Assembly (NCBI GenBank): GCA_019637955.1
Contig: JAHBUS010000009.1
Location: forward strand, 1 to 64,000
DNA length: 64,000 nt
Direction of reading: 5' to 3'
From: Pseudobdellovibrionaceae bacterium
GTDB lineage: Bacteria > Bdellovibrionota > Bdellovibrionia > Bdellovibrionales > Bdellovibrionaceae
In this document: positions 32,151 to 40,525 of the stretch, in pieces
Layout: every line of letters begins with the position of its first letter
Numbering within the stretch: position 1 is the first letter of the stretch
Made by a program: the position numbers and the translations under genes
The notes under the pieces: model-generated
Told to the model about the DNA's origin: nothing
Seen by the model: the letters and a program-made list of their open reading frames with translations, nothing else
Databases searched by the model: none

Positions 32151-35087
32151 TCAAAGACCGATCGCGAGTCCCAACCGCGGGTCGGTTTTGGCGTACTCCG
32201 AACCGAACGGCGCATAGACACCGACAATCCACTGCATGCTGAAGTGATAACCCAAAGTGACGTCGAACTTCGCTTCGCCGCCGGCGCTGCCGAACCCGCG
32301 CCACGCGGTGACCCGGCGGTAAACGCTGGGGTCGCGGGTCACATCGTACTGGTAGCCTTCGAGACCGATCACGTCGGCCACCACCGCGCCCGAGATGCGG
32401 TGGATGTAAAACGCGAAGCGGTCGGGGCCGCGGTCCAGACGCATCACCGGAAAGCGGTACTCAAGTGAGCCGTTGGCGATCGACTTGCCGAGAAAGGCGC
32501 CGGTCACGTAGCCGCGCATCAGGTAGGCCTGCGACCCGATGGGTAGCGCCGCCAGCGACGATACCGTCGAGTCGTAGTTCGAGATCGAGATCTCGCGGTC
32601 CACGTACTGGCCGCTCACGCGCGCCATCCACGCGTGGTGGCGGCCCCACGGAATTTTGCCGTACTTGGCGCCGGTGAGCGAGGTCATCGTGTAATGTTCG
32701 CGGTCGTCGGCTTTCAAGAAGTGCGTGGTCAAGAGCGACACCGTCCCGCCGCTTTCGGGCGAGATCTGCTCGCCCGATTGCGAGAGATTGGTGTAGGTCA
32801 AACCGAGCGAGGGACCGGTCTGGTAAGTTTTGATTTGAAACTGCTCGCGCGAGAGCCAGCTCCACCCACCCGCGATGGAAAGATCGGGATCAATCGAGGC
32901 CAGCTGATAAACGGCCGCGACTTGCGTGCCGATGGCCGTGGTTTTTTGATCGGGATCGGCCAGGTACGACGAGAGCTTCGAGGTCTGAAAGACCAGCGTC
33001 GGACGGAAGCTCTGATTCGCGTAACCGAGAGCGTAACTCCCTTGCTGAGTCGCCGAATCGTAGCTTCCGAAAAGCGCGTACGTGTGTTTACCCAGCGGAT
33101 CAAAGCCGCTGGTGCTGGCCGAAATTTGCGTTCCTTTGTCGTCAAAGTAAATAAACGGCAGCCAGTACTGGGGCCACAAGTAAGAACCGGCACGGTAATC
33201 TTCGGCTTTGTCGAGCAAACCCGCCGTCGGCGCGAGCGGACTCAGGGCCTTGACCGGGTAGCGGTCTGCGAGCAAGGGCTGCACGCGCGGAAGCGCGGCG
33301 CCGGCGGCGACAAAGTTCTTCTCGGGAACTTGCACCACTTCAAAACCGCGGTCGGCGATTTGCGTGACCCAAAGTTCGCGGCGGTGCGGATCGAATTCGG
33401 CGGCGTAGGCGCCGGTCCAAAGATGCGTGACGGGCACGGGATTTTTTAAAGCCAGGTCGGTGCGGTAGACGTTGCGCACGCCGTTTTGGTTCGACACGAA
33501 GTAGACCTGATCGCCGCGCACGAGCGGCAGCGTCGACTCGCTCACGGTCCACGCCGCGGGCTCGGCCTTTTTCGATGCGAAATCGTAGATCATGAGTTTC
33601 TCGCTGGTCTGATCGCGCAGCGAGAACAAAATCCGCTGAGGTCCGAGCCAGACGGGCCACGCCACGCGCGCCATCAGCTCGGGCCGGAAGAGCTCTTGGG
33701 CCTTGCCGCTGGCGAGGTCGTACACGGCGAGCATCGTGCGGCCCGCCTCCAGACGCACGAAAGCGATGCGGCTTGCGTCGGGCGCAAAGTCGGGTTCACG
33801 GGCACGCAAGCCGCGCGTGAGCTGTTTGCCTTTGCCGTCCGAGAGCGAGTAGGTCCACAAATCCGAAACGTCATGGAAGATGTCTTTTTCGGTGATCAGA
33901 TCAAAGACGAACAGCTTCGAGTCGGGGCGCCAGCTCACGCGGCTGATCGTCCCGCCGGGGGGCGCATCGTCGTGATTCAATCGCGGAAATTTCACGTCGC
34001 CGCCGGGGGTGGTGACCTCTTCTTTGCGCTGACCGAAGGTGCGCACGCGATGCTCCGCCGTGAACGCGTCGGTCACGTTCGGGCGTACGTACACTTGAAT
34101 CGAACGTTTGAGCACGTCGGTCTTGGCCAAGAAAGCCATTTTCAATCCGTCGGGCGACAGGCGCGGCGTGAACATCTCGACAAAGTCGGGATCGTTGAAT
34201 TTTTGCGATTCGGTGAGCGCGACTTGTGAGAGCTGCTCTTTTTGTTTGTGCACGCGCGTTTGCACGGACTGCTTGGCCTGACGGAACAGATCGGTCAGGT
34301 TCTGGCCCTGAAAGCGGTCCTGCACGGGCGAACTGAGCATGTAAGGCAAACGTCCTCCGTAAGCGACGTGCAAGTCGTTCACCATCTTTTCGCCTTCGAG
34401 CGCGATCATCTCGCTCCAAAGCACGCTGCCAAACAAGTAGGGCCGGGCGCCGTAAGGCCAGGTGGGAATGTCGAATTCATTGATCTCTCCCAGGTCGAAC
34501 TCCTCCCAGCGGGGCGAGGAGGCCAGCGCGCGCAGGGTTGCGTCTTGAAAATTTGAACGCAGGCGTCCTTGGTTCGAGAAACGGGTTTCCGCGTCAACCG
34601 CGACGCCTTCGAGCCACCACTTCGGCAGCAGGATGTTGGGCGTGATGATGGTTCCAAAGATGTGTGAAAGAAACTTCACAGCCCCGCGCCGCTGTTCCAT
34701 TGAGTGAATGTGGGTGAATTCGTGGATCGAAATGTTCTCGGCCCAATCGCCCATTTCGGAAATGGACTCCATCGGCCCGGGCAGCGCGGGAAAAAGCATC
34801 ACGTGGGCGTAGGGAAGCGCGGTCGCGTAGCCATTGGTCAGATCGGTCCGGTCATTCAAGATGACGGTGAGCCGCTCGGGGCGCGACTGCCAGAGCGTTC
34901 CGAGATGAGCCCAGGCGCGCTCCATCCGGACCAAGTAGTACGCAGCGAGCTCTTGTTGCTTTGCATCGTAAATCAAATTGAAGTGCTCGGACTGCACCGT
35001 CTTCCATTCGATTTTTGGGTCGACGGCGCCGAGCGAAGGGACCGTTAAAAAGAGACTCAAAAACAGGCAGAACAGAATTTTGATCAT
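32151..35087 (-). CDS. Exported fusion: HExxH peptidase-like domain, TolB-type propeller, outer-membrane barrel
   Basis: A 978-residue protein with a signal peptide of about 21 residues. Residues 30-180 resemble a gluzincin (peptidase MA-like) domain: HEFTH at 122-126 and WWLEGVA with Glu160 as possible third zinc ligand. Residues 270-620 carry PD40/TolB-type propeller blades (LSPDGLKMAFLAK; FAPDASRIAFVRLE). Residues 650-978 have alternating strands ending LGLAIGL, like a surface-antigen barrel. It would therefore be an outer-membrane-anchored enzyme or binding protein. An in-frame ATG at 35105 lies upstream, but 35087 gives a normal signal peptide. Divergent from pal. The three-part order is read by eye. 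Confidence 0.75.
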   Translation of the reverse strand: MIKILFCLFLSLFLTVPSLGAVDPKIEWKTVQSEHFNLIYDAKQQELAAYYLVRMERAWAHLGTLWQSRPERLTVILNDRTDLTNGYATALPYAHVMLFPALPGPMESISEMGDWAENISIHEFTHIHSMEQRRGAVKFLSHIFGTIITPNILLPKWWLEGVAVDAETRFSNQGRLRSNFQDATLRALASSPRWEEFDLGEINEFDIPTWPYGARPYLFGSVLWSEMIALEGEKMVNDLHVAYGGRLPYMLSSPVQDRFQGQNLTDLFRQAKQSVQTRVHKQKEQLSQVALTESQKFNDPDFVEMFTPRLSPDGLKMAFLAKTDVLKRSIQVYVRPNVTDAFTAEHRVRTFGQRKEEVTTPGGDVKFPRLNHDDAPPGGTISRVSWRPDSKLFVFDLITEKDIFHDVSDLWTYSLSDGKGKQLTRGLRAREPDFAPDASRIAFVRLEAGRTMLAVYDLASGKAQELFRPELMARVAWPVWLGPQRILFSLRDQTSEKLMIYDFASKKAEPAAWTVSESTLPLVRGDQVYFVSNQNGVRNVYRTDLALKNPVPVTHLWTGAYAAEFDPHRRELWVTQIADRGFEVVQVPEKNFVAAGAALPRVQPLLADRYPVKALSPLAPTAGLLDKAEDYRAGSYLWPQYWLPFIYFDDKGTQISASTSGFDPLGKHTYALFGSYDSATQQGSYALGYANQSFRPTLVFQTSKLSSYLADPDQKTTAIGTQVAAVYQLASIDPDLSIAGGWSWLSREQFQIKTYQTGPSLGLTYTNLSQSGEQISPESGGTVSLLTTHFLKADDREHYTMTSLTGAKYGKIPWGRHHAWMARVSGQYVDREISISNYDSTVSSLAALPIGSQAYLMRGYVTGAFLGKSIANGSLEYRFPVMRLDRGPDRFAFYIHRISGAVVADVIGLEGYQYDVTRDPSVYRRVTAWRGFGSAGGEAKFDVTLGYHFSMQWIVGVYAPFGSEYAKTDPRLGLAIGL

Positions 35088-35117
35088 AGGGCCCAATTGC
35101 AGCATGGGGTGAATCGT

Positions 35118-35146
35118 TTGACAAGCGAGCGGGACGATAGAAAACT
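35118..35146 (+). promoter_or_regulatory. Candidate sigma-70 promoter of the pal operon
   Basis: A perfect -35 TTGACA (35118-35123), 17 bases, then a weak -10 AAAACT (35141-35146). It is 36 bases before the pal start codon. Confidence 0.4.
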
Positions 35147-35182
35147 TGGATCTTTAAGTGATCAACCCTCTGGAGGAACAAC

Positions 35183-35692
35183 ATGTTTAAAAAAGGTCTG
35201 GGGCTCGTCTCCGTTGTCGTATTGGCTCTCTCTCTCGGCGCTTGTAAATCTTCGAAAAAAGTCGAAGACAGCGGCACCGGCTCAGGAATGGAGACTTCAT
35301 CTCCTCAGATCGACTCGACTCCCTTGAGTTTCGATGCCGCAGGCAGCGACAGCGGTCGTATCGCGGGTCTGAACACCATTTACTTCGACTACGACAAATC
35401 GACATTGTCGGCTTCGGCCAAGAAAACCCTCGCGGCCAATGCGAACTGGATCAAGTCGCAAAAAACCAACATCCAAATCGAAGGTCACTGCGACGCTCGC
35501 GGTTCGATCGAGTACAACTTGTCGCTGGGTGAGCGCCGCGCTCAATCGGTGAAGGCTTATCTCGTCAGCCTCGGCGTGGCTTCGAACCGCTTGTCGGTCA
35601 TCAGCTACGGCAAAGAAAAGCCCATTGAAAACGGCGACAGCGAGTCGGCTTACGCGAAAAACCGCCGCGCCAACTTTGTTCCTTTGCAATAA
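35183..35692 (+). CDS. pal: Peptidoglycan-associated lipoprotein Pal
   Basis: A 169-residue outer-membrane lipoprotein of the Tol-Pal system. Lipobox SLGAC gives Cys21; a short Ser/Gly linker is followed by an OmpA-type peptidoglycan-binding domain (about 68-169): IYFDYDKSTLS, HCDARGSIEYNLSLGERRA, the turn NRLSVISYGKEKP and the final NRRANFV. The length is normal. GGAGGAACA lies before ATG. The next two genes encode a DUF4398-like lipoprotein and a CpoB-like protein, as in many envelope operons. Confidence 0.93.
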   Translation: MFKKGLGLVSVVVLALSLGACKSSKKVEDSGTGSGMETSSPQIDSTPLSFDAAGSDSGRIAGLNTIYFDYDKSTLSASAKKTLAANANWIKSQKTNIQIEGHCDARGSIEYNLSLGERRAQSVKAYLVSLGVASNRLSVISYGKEKPIENGDSESAYAKNRRANFVPLQ

Positions 35693-35705
35693 GGATTCGT
35701 GAGAG

Positions 35706-36005
35706 ATGCGGACACTGGCGGCAGCGTTTATTCTGGTTCTCGCTGGCTGTGTCACGGCTCCCGCACCCATTGATGACTACACCTTGGCCCGGGCCGCTCT
35801 CGAAGCGGCCCGTTCCGTTGAAGCAGCCCGGCACTCGCCGGGTTTCTATCATCAGGCCGAGGAGTCGTACCGCAAAGCCAAGCTCTTGTTTGAGGAGCGC
35901 GAGTATGAGCGCGCCAAAGAACAGTTCGTGCGGGCCCGGATCGCCGCCGAAAAAGCCGAGAACTCGGCCCGTTTGATCCGGATGAAGAGTGGGGAGGTCC
36001 TATGA
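35706..36005 (+). CDS. Small DUF4398-like lipoprotein
   Basis: A 99-residue lipoprotein, lipobox LAGC (Cys15). The mature part is one long charged helix pair: YTLARAALEAARSVEAARHS and AEESYRKAKLLFEEREYERA. The TPR-like spacing and size match DUF4398 lipoproteins, often found beside pal. It starts 14 bases after pal and overlaps the next gene by four bases. It may bridge Pal and the CpoB-like protein in the envelope; that is inference. Confidence 0.75.
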   Translation: MRTLAAAFILVLAGCVTAPAPIDDYTLARAALEAARSVEAARHSPGFYHQAEESYRKAKLLFEEREYERAKEQFVRARIAAEKAENSARLIRMKSGEVL

Positions 36006-36712
36006 AGTTGTTCAAGATGTTCGCGCTGACCGGCGCCATGATCGTGTTCGCGGGTTGCCCGCAGCTGCAAACTCGCAGCTCCCTGCGCGAGGGCGATGGA
36101 CGCCGAAACACTCAAGATTCCACGACGGCGATGCAAAAGGCCCAGGCCGAATCCACCAGCCGCAACAACGAATTCGAAGCCAACCTTCGTGAGCTCAACG
36201 GCCGCGTCGAGGTCGTCGAAAACCGCGTGGCGCAGTCGGATCAAGGCCAAGACCGCATTCATAAAAATCTCGAAAACCAACTGAACGAAACCAACCGAAA
36301 GTACGCGCTTCTGCAAGAAGAGGTCGGTAAGCTCGAGCAGCAAATGTCCGCTCTGAGCGAACAGGTCGCGGCCAACTCGCGCGCGGCCCAAATCGCCGCT
36401 TCGCAGGCGCAGCAAGCTCACGCCAAGGCCGACGATGACGGCGACAAAAACGATAAGCGCACGCCCTTCGATATCGGCGAAGAGCACTTCGGCAAAAAAG
36501 AGTGGCGCAAGGCGATCCTCAATTATCAAAAATACCGCGACACTTATCCCAAAGGTAAAAAGTTTCAGGAGTCGACTTACAAAATCGGCGTTTGTTTCCA
36601 GGAACTGGGAATGAAAGACGAAGCCAAAACTTTTTACGACGAACTCATTGCCAAATATCCGAAGTCGGATGAGGCCCGCCGCGCTCGCATCCGTCTGAAA
36701 AAACTCAAGTGA
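36002..36712 (+). CDS. cpoB: CpoB/YbgF-like cell division coordinator (lipoprotein form)
   Basis: A 236-residue protein: lipobox FAGC (Cys19), a coiled coil (60-145; ELNGRVEVVENRVAQSDQ) and TPR units at the C-terminus (FDIGEEHFGKKEWRKAILNY; YKIGVCFQELGMKDEAKTFY). This is the CpoB/YbgF layout, a Tol-associated protein that links outer-membrane constriction to cell-wall synthesis. In Enterobacteria it is periplasmic; here a lipidated form is predicted. It overlaps the upstream gene by ATGA and the tsaD start by four bases. Confidence 0.82.
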   Translation: MKLFKMFALTGAMIVFAGCPQLQTRSSLREGDGRRNTQDSTTAMQKAQAESTSRNNEFEANLRELNGRVEVVENRVAQSDQGQDRIHKNLENQLNETNRKYALLQEEVGKLEQQMSALSEQVAANSRAAQIAASQAQQAHAKADDDGDKNDKRTPFDIGEEHFGKKEWRKAILNYQKYRDTYPKGKKFQESTYKIGVCFQELGMKDEAKTFYDELIAKYPKSDEARRARIRLKKLK

Positions 36713-37758
36713 TCAAACGTGTCCTCAGCATTGAAACCAGCTGCGACGACACCTCGGTGGCGGTGGTCCGCCATGACGGTTTCGTCGAGTCGGTGGTTTC
36801 GGCGAATCAAGATCTGCAGCATGCGCCTTTTGGCGGCATCGTGCCCGAAATCGCCTGCCGCAATCACACGCTCAATCTACTTCCGCTCGTTGAAGAGGCT
36901 CTCAAAAAATCGGGTCAAGACTGGGACGGTATCGAGGGCATCGCGGTCACCAACCGCCCGGGGTTGATCGGCTCCCTCATCGTGGGCGTTTCAACCGCCA
37001 AGACGCTCGCGCAAGTGCGCGGTCTTCCGCTGATCGGCGTGAACCACCTTGAAGGTCATTTGCAGGCCGCTTTTTTAAAAGACGATCAGTTCTCGGCTCC
37101 CGCGGATTTTACGTACCCGTTCGTGGCGCTCGCGGTGAGCGGCGGCCACAGCACCGTGTACTATGTCCCCGAGTTCGGTCGCTACGAGGTTCTCGGAACC
37201 ACGATGGACGATGCCGCGGGCGAGGCCTTTGATAAGTTCGCCAAGATGCTGGGTTTGGGTTTTCCGGGCGGCGTGCAAGTCGACAAGCTCGCGCAAACCG
37301 GAAATCCGACGGCCTTCGAACTGCCGCGCTCGCTGATCAAAGAGGACAACGAAATGATGTCGTTCTCGGGGCTCAAGAGTTCGGCCGCGCGTTTGATCGA
37401 ATCTCTCGGGCCGGCCGAAACCCAAAAACGTTTGAACGATCTGTGCGCTTCGTTTCAAGAGGCCATCGTCGATGTCTTGATCGCCAAACTCGACCGTGCC
37501 GTGCGGGTCAAAAAATGCAAACGCGCGGTCATCACCGGCGGCGTGAGCGCCAATTCTCGATTGCGCGCGCGTGGGCAGGAGTGGGCGCAGAAAATGGGCG
37601 TGCAGCTCGTGGTGCCGCCGATCCGATATTGCACGGACAATGCGGCCATGATCGGGCGCGTGGGCGTTGAGCGTCTCAACCGCGGCGAGCGTGATGCACT
37701 CGACATGGGCCCTTCGCCGAGCTCCCAACCGGCCGATTTCGTGGGAGAGAACCGATGA
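36709..37758 (+). CDS. tsaD: tRNA N6-adenosine threonylcarbamoyltransferase TsaD
   Basis: A 349-residue enzyme that attaches the threonylcarbamoyl group to A37 of ANN-decoding tRNAs. ASKHA features: IETSCDDTSVAV at 8-19, FGGIVPEIACRNH at 41-53, metal ligands His113 and His117 in VNHLEGHLQAAF, and the C-terminal GGVSANSRLR. Length is standard. Starts at GTG, which overlaps the cpoB stop by four bases, and overlaps rsmA by four. It is essential in most bacteria. Confidence 0.95.
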   Translation: MIKRVLSIETSCDDTSVAVVRHDGFVESVVSANQDLQHAPFGGIVPEIACRNHTLNLLPLVEEALKKSGQDWDGIEGIAVTNRPGLIGSLIVGVSTAKTLAQVRGLPLIGVNHLEGHLQAAFLKDDQFSAPADFTYPFVALAVSGGHSTVYYVPEFGRYEVLGTTMDDAAGEAFDKFAKMLGLGFPGGVQVDKLAQTGNPTAFELPRSLIKEDNEMMSFSGLKSSAARLIESLGPAETQKRLNDLCASFQEAIVDVLIAKLDRAVRVKKCKRAVITGGVSANSRLRARGQEWAQKMGVQLVVPPIRYCTDNAAMIGRVGVERLNRGERDALDMGPSPSSQPADFVGENR

Positions 37759-38573
37759 AGCTCGAACCTGCTCGCGAACGTCTGCGCAGCCGCCAAGAGG
37801 CGCTGGGGGTTCAGGCCAAGAAATCGCTGGGGCAAAACTTTCTGATTTCAGACTCGGTGATCGGCAAAATTCTCAAGGCCACGAAAGATTTAAAACCCGG
37901 CTCGATCCTCGAAGTCGGCCCCGGCATGGGCGCCTTGACGGACGGTCTCAAACAGCTGGGCGTGCCTTTGCGTTTGATCGAACTGGATTCGGTGTTCGCG
38001 CAGTACTGGCGCGACGACGGCCAAGAGGTTATCGAGACCGACGCCCTTCAGTGGGATTGGGCACAGCTCAGCGGCGAGAAGCCGCGCGTGCTGGTGAGCA
38101 ATTTGCCGTATCAAATCTCGTCGTCTCTCGTGGTGGACCGAAGTCTTGATGACGACCCGCTCGCGGGCATGGTGCTGATGTTCCAAAAAGAAGTCGCGCA
38201 GCGGATGAAAGCCACCGAAAAGCAAGGCCCTTACGGGTTTCTCTCGGTGCTGGCGCAGTCCTTTTGGAAGATCGATCTTTTGCTCGAGGCTTCGAGTCAC
38301 GATTTCTTGCCGCCGCCCAAGGTGGCCAGCCGCGTGCTGGTGTTTCAGACCAAGCCCAGCCCGGTCGAAAACAAGCGCGATTACCTGCGTTTTTTGAAGG
38401 CCTGCTTTTCGCAGCCGCGTAAATACATGGCCTCCAATCTCGCCGGTGAGTACGCTCTGCCGAAGGAAGAGGTCAAAAGCCGGCTCGAAAGTTGGGGCTT
38501 TAACCCCCAAACGCGCGCCGAGCAGCTGAGTCTCCAGAATTTCCTTGAGATTTATCCTCATTTTAAGAGATGA
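37755..38573 (+). CDS. rsmA: 16S rRNA dimethyladenosine transferase RsmA (KsgA)
   Basis: A 272-residue enzyme that dimethylates A1518 and A1519 of 16S rRNA. KKSLGQNFLIS at 22-32, SAM motif EVGPGMGALT at 53-62, and catalytic NLPY at 116-119 (SNLPYQISSSLV) are intact; the C-terminal helical domain (FLKACFSQPRKYMASNL) is present. ATG overlaps the tsaD stop. Confidence 0.95.
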   Translation: MKLEPARERLRSRQEALGVQAKKSLGQNFLISDSVIGKILKATKDLKPGSILEVGPGMGALTDGLKQLGVPLRLIELDSVFAQYWRDDGQEVIETDALQWDWAQLSGEKPRVLVSNLPYQISSSLVVDRSLDDDPLAGMVLMFQKEVAQRMKATEKQGPYGFLSVLAQSFWKIDLLLEASSHDFLPPPKVASRVLVFQTKPSPVENKRDYLRFLKACFSQPRKYMASNLAGEYALPKEEVKSRLESWGFNPQTRAEQLSLQNFLEIYPHFKR

Positions 38574-38583
38574 AGACCTCTCG

Positions 38584-39057
38584 ATGAAGCCCCAGAACGA
38601 CGGAATCCTTATTGTCGCCGAAAACCGCAAAGCGCGGCACGAGTACGAGATCCTCAAAACGTACGAGGCCGGTCTTGTTTTGATGGGGAGCGAAGTCAAA
38701 TCCATCCGCGACCGTCAGGTGCAGCTCAAAGACGCTTACGTGTCGTTCCGCGGGGATGAGGCCTTTTTGCAGAACGCGCACATCGCGGTCTACAAGGCCA
38801 GCAGCTACAACAACCACGAGCCCGAACGCCTGCGCAAACTTTTGCTGAACCGCCAGGAGATCGATCAGATCATCACCAGCATTCAAGAAAAGGGCCTCAC
38901 CTGCGTGGCGCTCAAGGTCTACTTTAAAAAGGGACGGGCCAAAGTGGAGCTCGCGCTCGCGCGCGGAAAAAAACTTCACGACAAGCGGGAGTCGATCAAG
39001 AAGCGTGACGCTTCTCTGGAGCTGAAGCGAAGCTTGCAGAAATCTCGTCGGGGCTAA
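38584..39057 (+). CDS. smpB: SsrA-binding protein SmpB
   Basis: A 157-residue partner of tmRNA in trans-translation. Family features: ILIVAENRKARHEYEI at the start, GLVLMGSEVKSIRDRQVQLKD, YNNHEPERLRKLLLNRQEI, the beta-barrel end KKGRAKVELALARGKKLHDKR, and a basic tail. The in-frame codon at 38545 would give a non-family extension; GACCTCTCG before ATG 38584 is a poor binding site but the N-terminus fits. Its last 62 bases overlap a convergent gene on the other strand. Confidence 0.94.
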   Translation: MKPQNDGILIVAENRKARHEYEILKTYEAGLVLMGSEVKSIRDRQVQLKDAYVSFRGDEAFLQNAHIAVYKASSYNNHEPERLRKLLLNRQEIDQIITSIQEKGLTCVALKVYFKKGRAKVELALARGKKLHDKRESIKKRDASLELKRSLQKSRRG

Positions 39058-39658
39058 GACCCAGCTGATTGCGCTTCAGGGCCCGCAGATTTTCCAACGC
39101 CATCACCGATTCGATTTGCGTCTCATCCACCCGGATTTTTTCGAGCAGTTTGATTTCGGCTTCGGCCTGAGCTCTCAGCGTGCGGTAAAGATAGCTGTAC
39201 GTGCTGGTGAATTCGCGCATCTCGTCGGTTTCGCGCACGTGAAAGTCGTGGCCGCTCCAGTCGCCGCGAATCAGACGGCGCATATGGCGCTCCATGTTCG
39301 CGAGCGGGCCCAGCCAAAGAGTCGTGATTCTTAAGGTCGTCCACGCCGTGATCAGACCCGTGGCGAGCGTTCCTAGGAGCAGCAAAAGGCCGATCCAGAT
39401 TTGTTCGCGTTCCAGATGCGAAATCAGGCCCGGGTGGCTGTCGTAAGCGATGCGTTTGAAGATGCTGTAATTGTCGCGCACGAAGTACCAAGCGGGTCCG
39501 GCAAAGCAGCAAACGAGAATGGTGCTGGTGATGCCGAGAATCAGCGTGTAGCGCCACTGCAAGCGCGAGTTGATGATGCGCACGGGAACTCGCTTGCGGA
39601 CCTGTCGGGGCCGAGCGGGCGTGAATTTGTTCTGATGAGGTCTTCGTCCATGAAGCAT
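38996..39658 (-). CDS. HAMP-domain membrane protein
   Basis: A 220-residue protein: basic N-terminus, membrane helix 1 (about 38-60), short periplasmic loop, membrane helix 2 (86-106), then a HAMP-like region (108-165; ITTLWLGPLANMERHMRRLI followed by RGDW) and a coiled coil (165-195). There is no kinase, cyclase or methyl-accepting domain, so it is a HAMP-only protein that must signal by contact. The start at ATG 39658 is preferred since the longer frame adds a non-conserved-looking 106 residues. The 3' end overlaps smpB by 62 bases in convergent orientation. Confidence 0.68.
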   Translation of the reverse strand: MLHGRRPHQNKFTPARPRQVRKRVPVRIINSRLQWRYTLILGITSTILVCCFAGPAWYFVRDNYSIFKRIAYDSHPGLISHLEREQIWIGLLLLLGTLATGLITAWTTLRITTLWLGPLANMERHMRRLIRGDWSGHDFHVRETDEMREFTSTYSYLYRTLRAQAEAEIKLLEKIRVDETQIESVMALENLRALKRNQLGLSPDEISASFASAPEKRHAS

Positions 39659-39736
39659 CGAGATTCTTATCGGCTGTTTGTCTTTTCTCTGGAGTCGAAC
39701 TAGCCTGAGACTGGACCTTTGTGATATGGAGAACTT

Positions 39737-40525
39737 ATGAAAACCCCGTCGATGATCCTGAAATGTGCCGCTCTCATCATGCTTCTGGGGCTTGCGTCCT
39801 GCCAGACCTCCAAAACGTCGAATCAGTATGTCCGCCGCGACGACAAAGCGCCGCTCGTGGACGACAAGTACAGCCTCCAGGCCGACCGGCAAAAAATGGA
39901 AGACCTGCGCCAAGAGGTTTTGCCCGAACGCCGCCGTGAAAACGACGAGGTCGCTTTTGTCATGCAGATGTTCCAAGACGTGCGCCGTTCACCCCAAGAC
40001 ATCCGCGCCCAATTCGATCAGACGGTCCGTAAAAAACGCGACCTCATGAACCGCGACCTGCAAAAAGAGCGCGACCAGTTCACTAAGGCCGAACGGCAAA
40101 AACGCGACACCTTCCTGAAGGATCAAAAAAACGCGCGCGACGCTTTTTTAAAAACCAAGCCCGCCAAAGATCCGCGTGAGGAGTTTTTCAAAGACCAAGA
40201 AGAGAAGCGCAAAGACTTTTTCGCCGATGAGCGCGAAAAGCGCGGCGACTACGAGTCCGACGTTCGCGAACGCCGCAAAAACTTTGAAGACTACGTTCGC
40301 GAAAAACAGAGTGAATTCAATCAAGAGTACCGCGTGTACTCGCGCAAATACGACGACCTGAAAAAAGAGCGCGAACTGCAGCGTAAATCCGGCGCGCCGC
40401 CCAGCTCGGCAGGCCCCGCGCCATTGGCTCCCGTGTCTTCGGGCAATGCCGAAGCGGATCAGCTCATGAACGACATCAACGCTCTCAAAAATCAGCCGGG
40501 AACGCCTCTTGAATCCGGCGAGTGA
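39737..40525 (+). CDS. Highly charged helical lipoprotein
   Basis: A 262-residue lipoprotein, lipobox LASC (Cys22). The mature part from 40 to 215 is nearly all Lys, Arg, Asp, Glu, Gln and Phe with a loose repeat of the form R/K-K-x-F-x-x-D/E (for example DQEEKRKDFFADEREKR). It suggests a long single alpha helix or coiled coil that could span the periplasm. The last 40 residues are Pro/Ala/Ser-rich. No family recognised. It overlaps the chrA-like gene by 17 bases. Confidence 0.68.
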   Translation: MKTPSMILKCAALIMLLGLASCQTSKTSNQYVRRDDKAPLVDDKYSLQADRQKMEDLRQEVLPERRRENDEVAFVMQMFQDVRRSPQDIRAQFDQTVRKKRDLMNRDLQKERDQFTKAERQKRDTFLKDQKNARDAFLKTKPAKDPREEFFKDQEEKRKDFFADEREKRGDYESDVRERRKNFEDYVREKQSEFNQEYRVYSRKYDDLKKERELQRKSGAPPSSAGPAPLAPVSSGNAEADQLMNDINALKNQPGTPLESGE

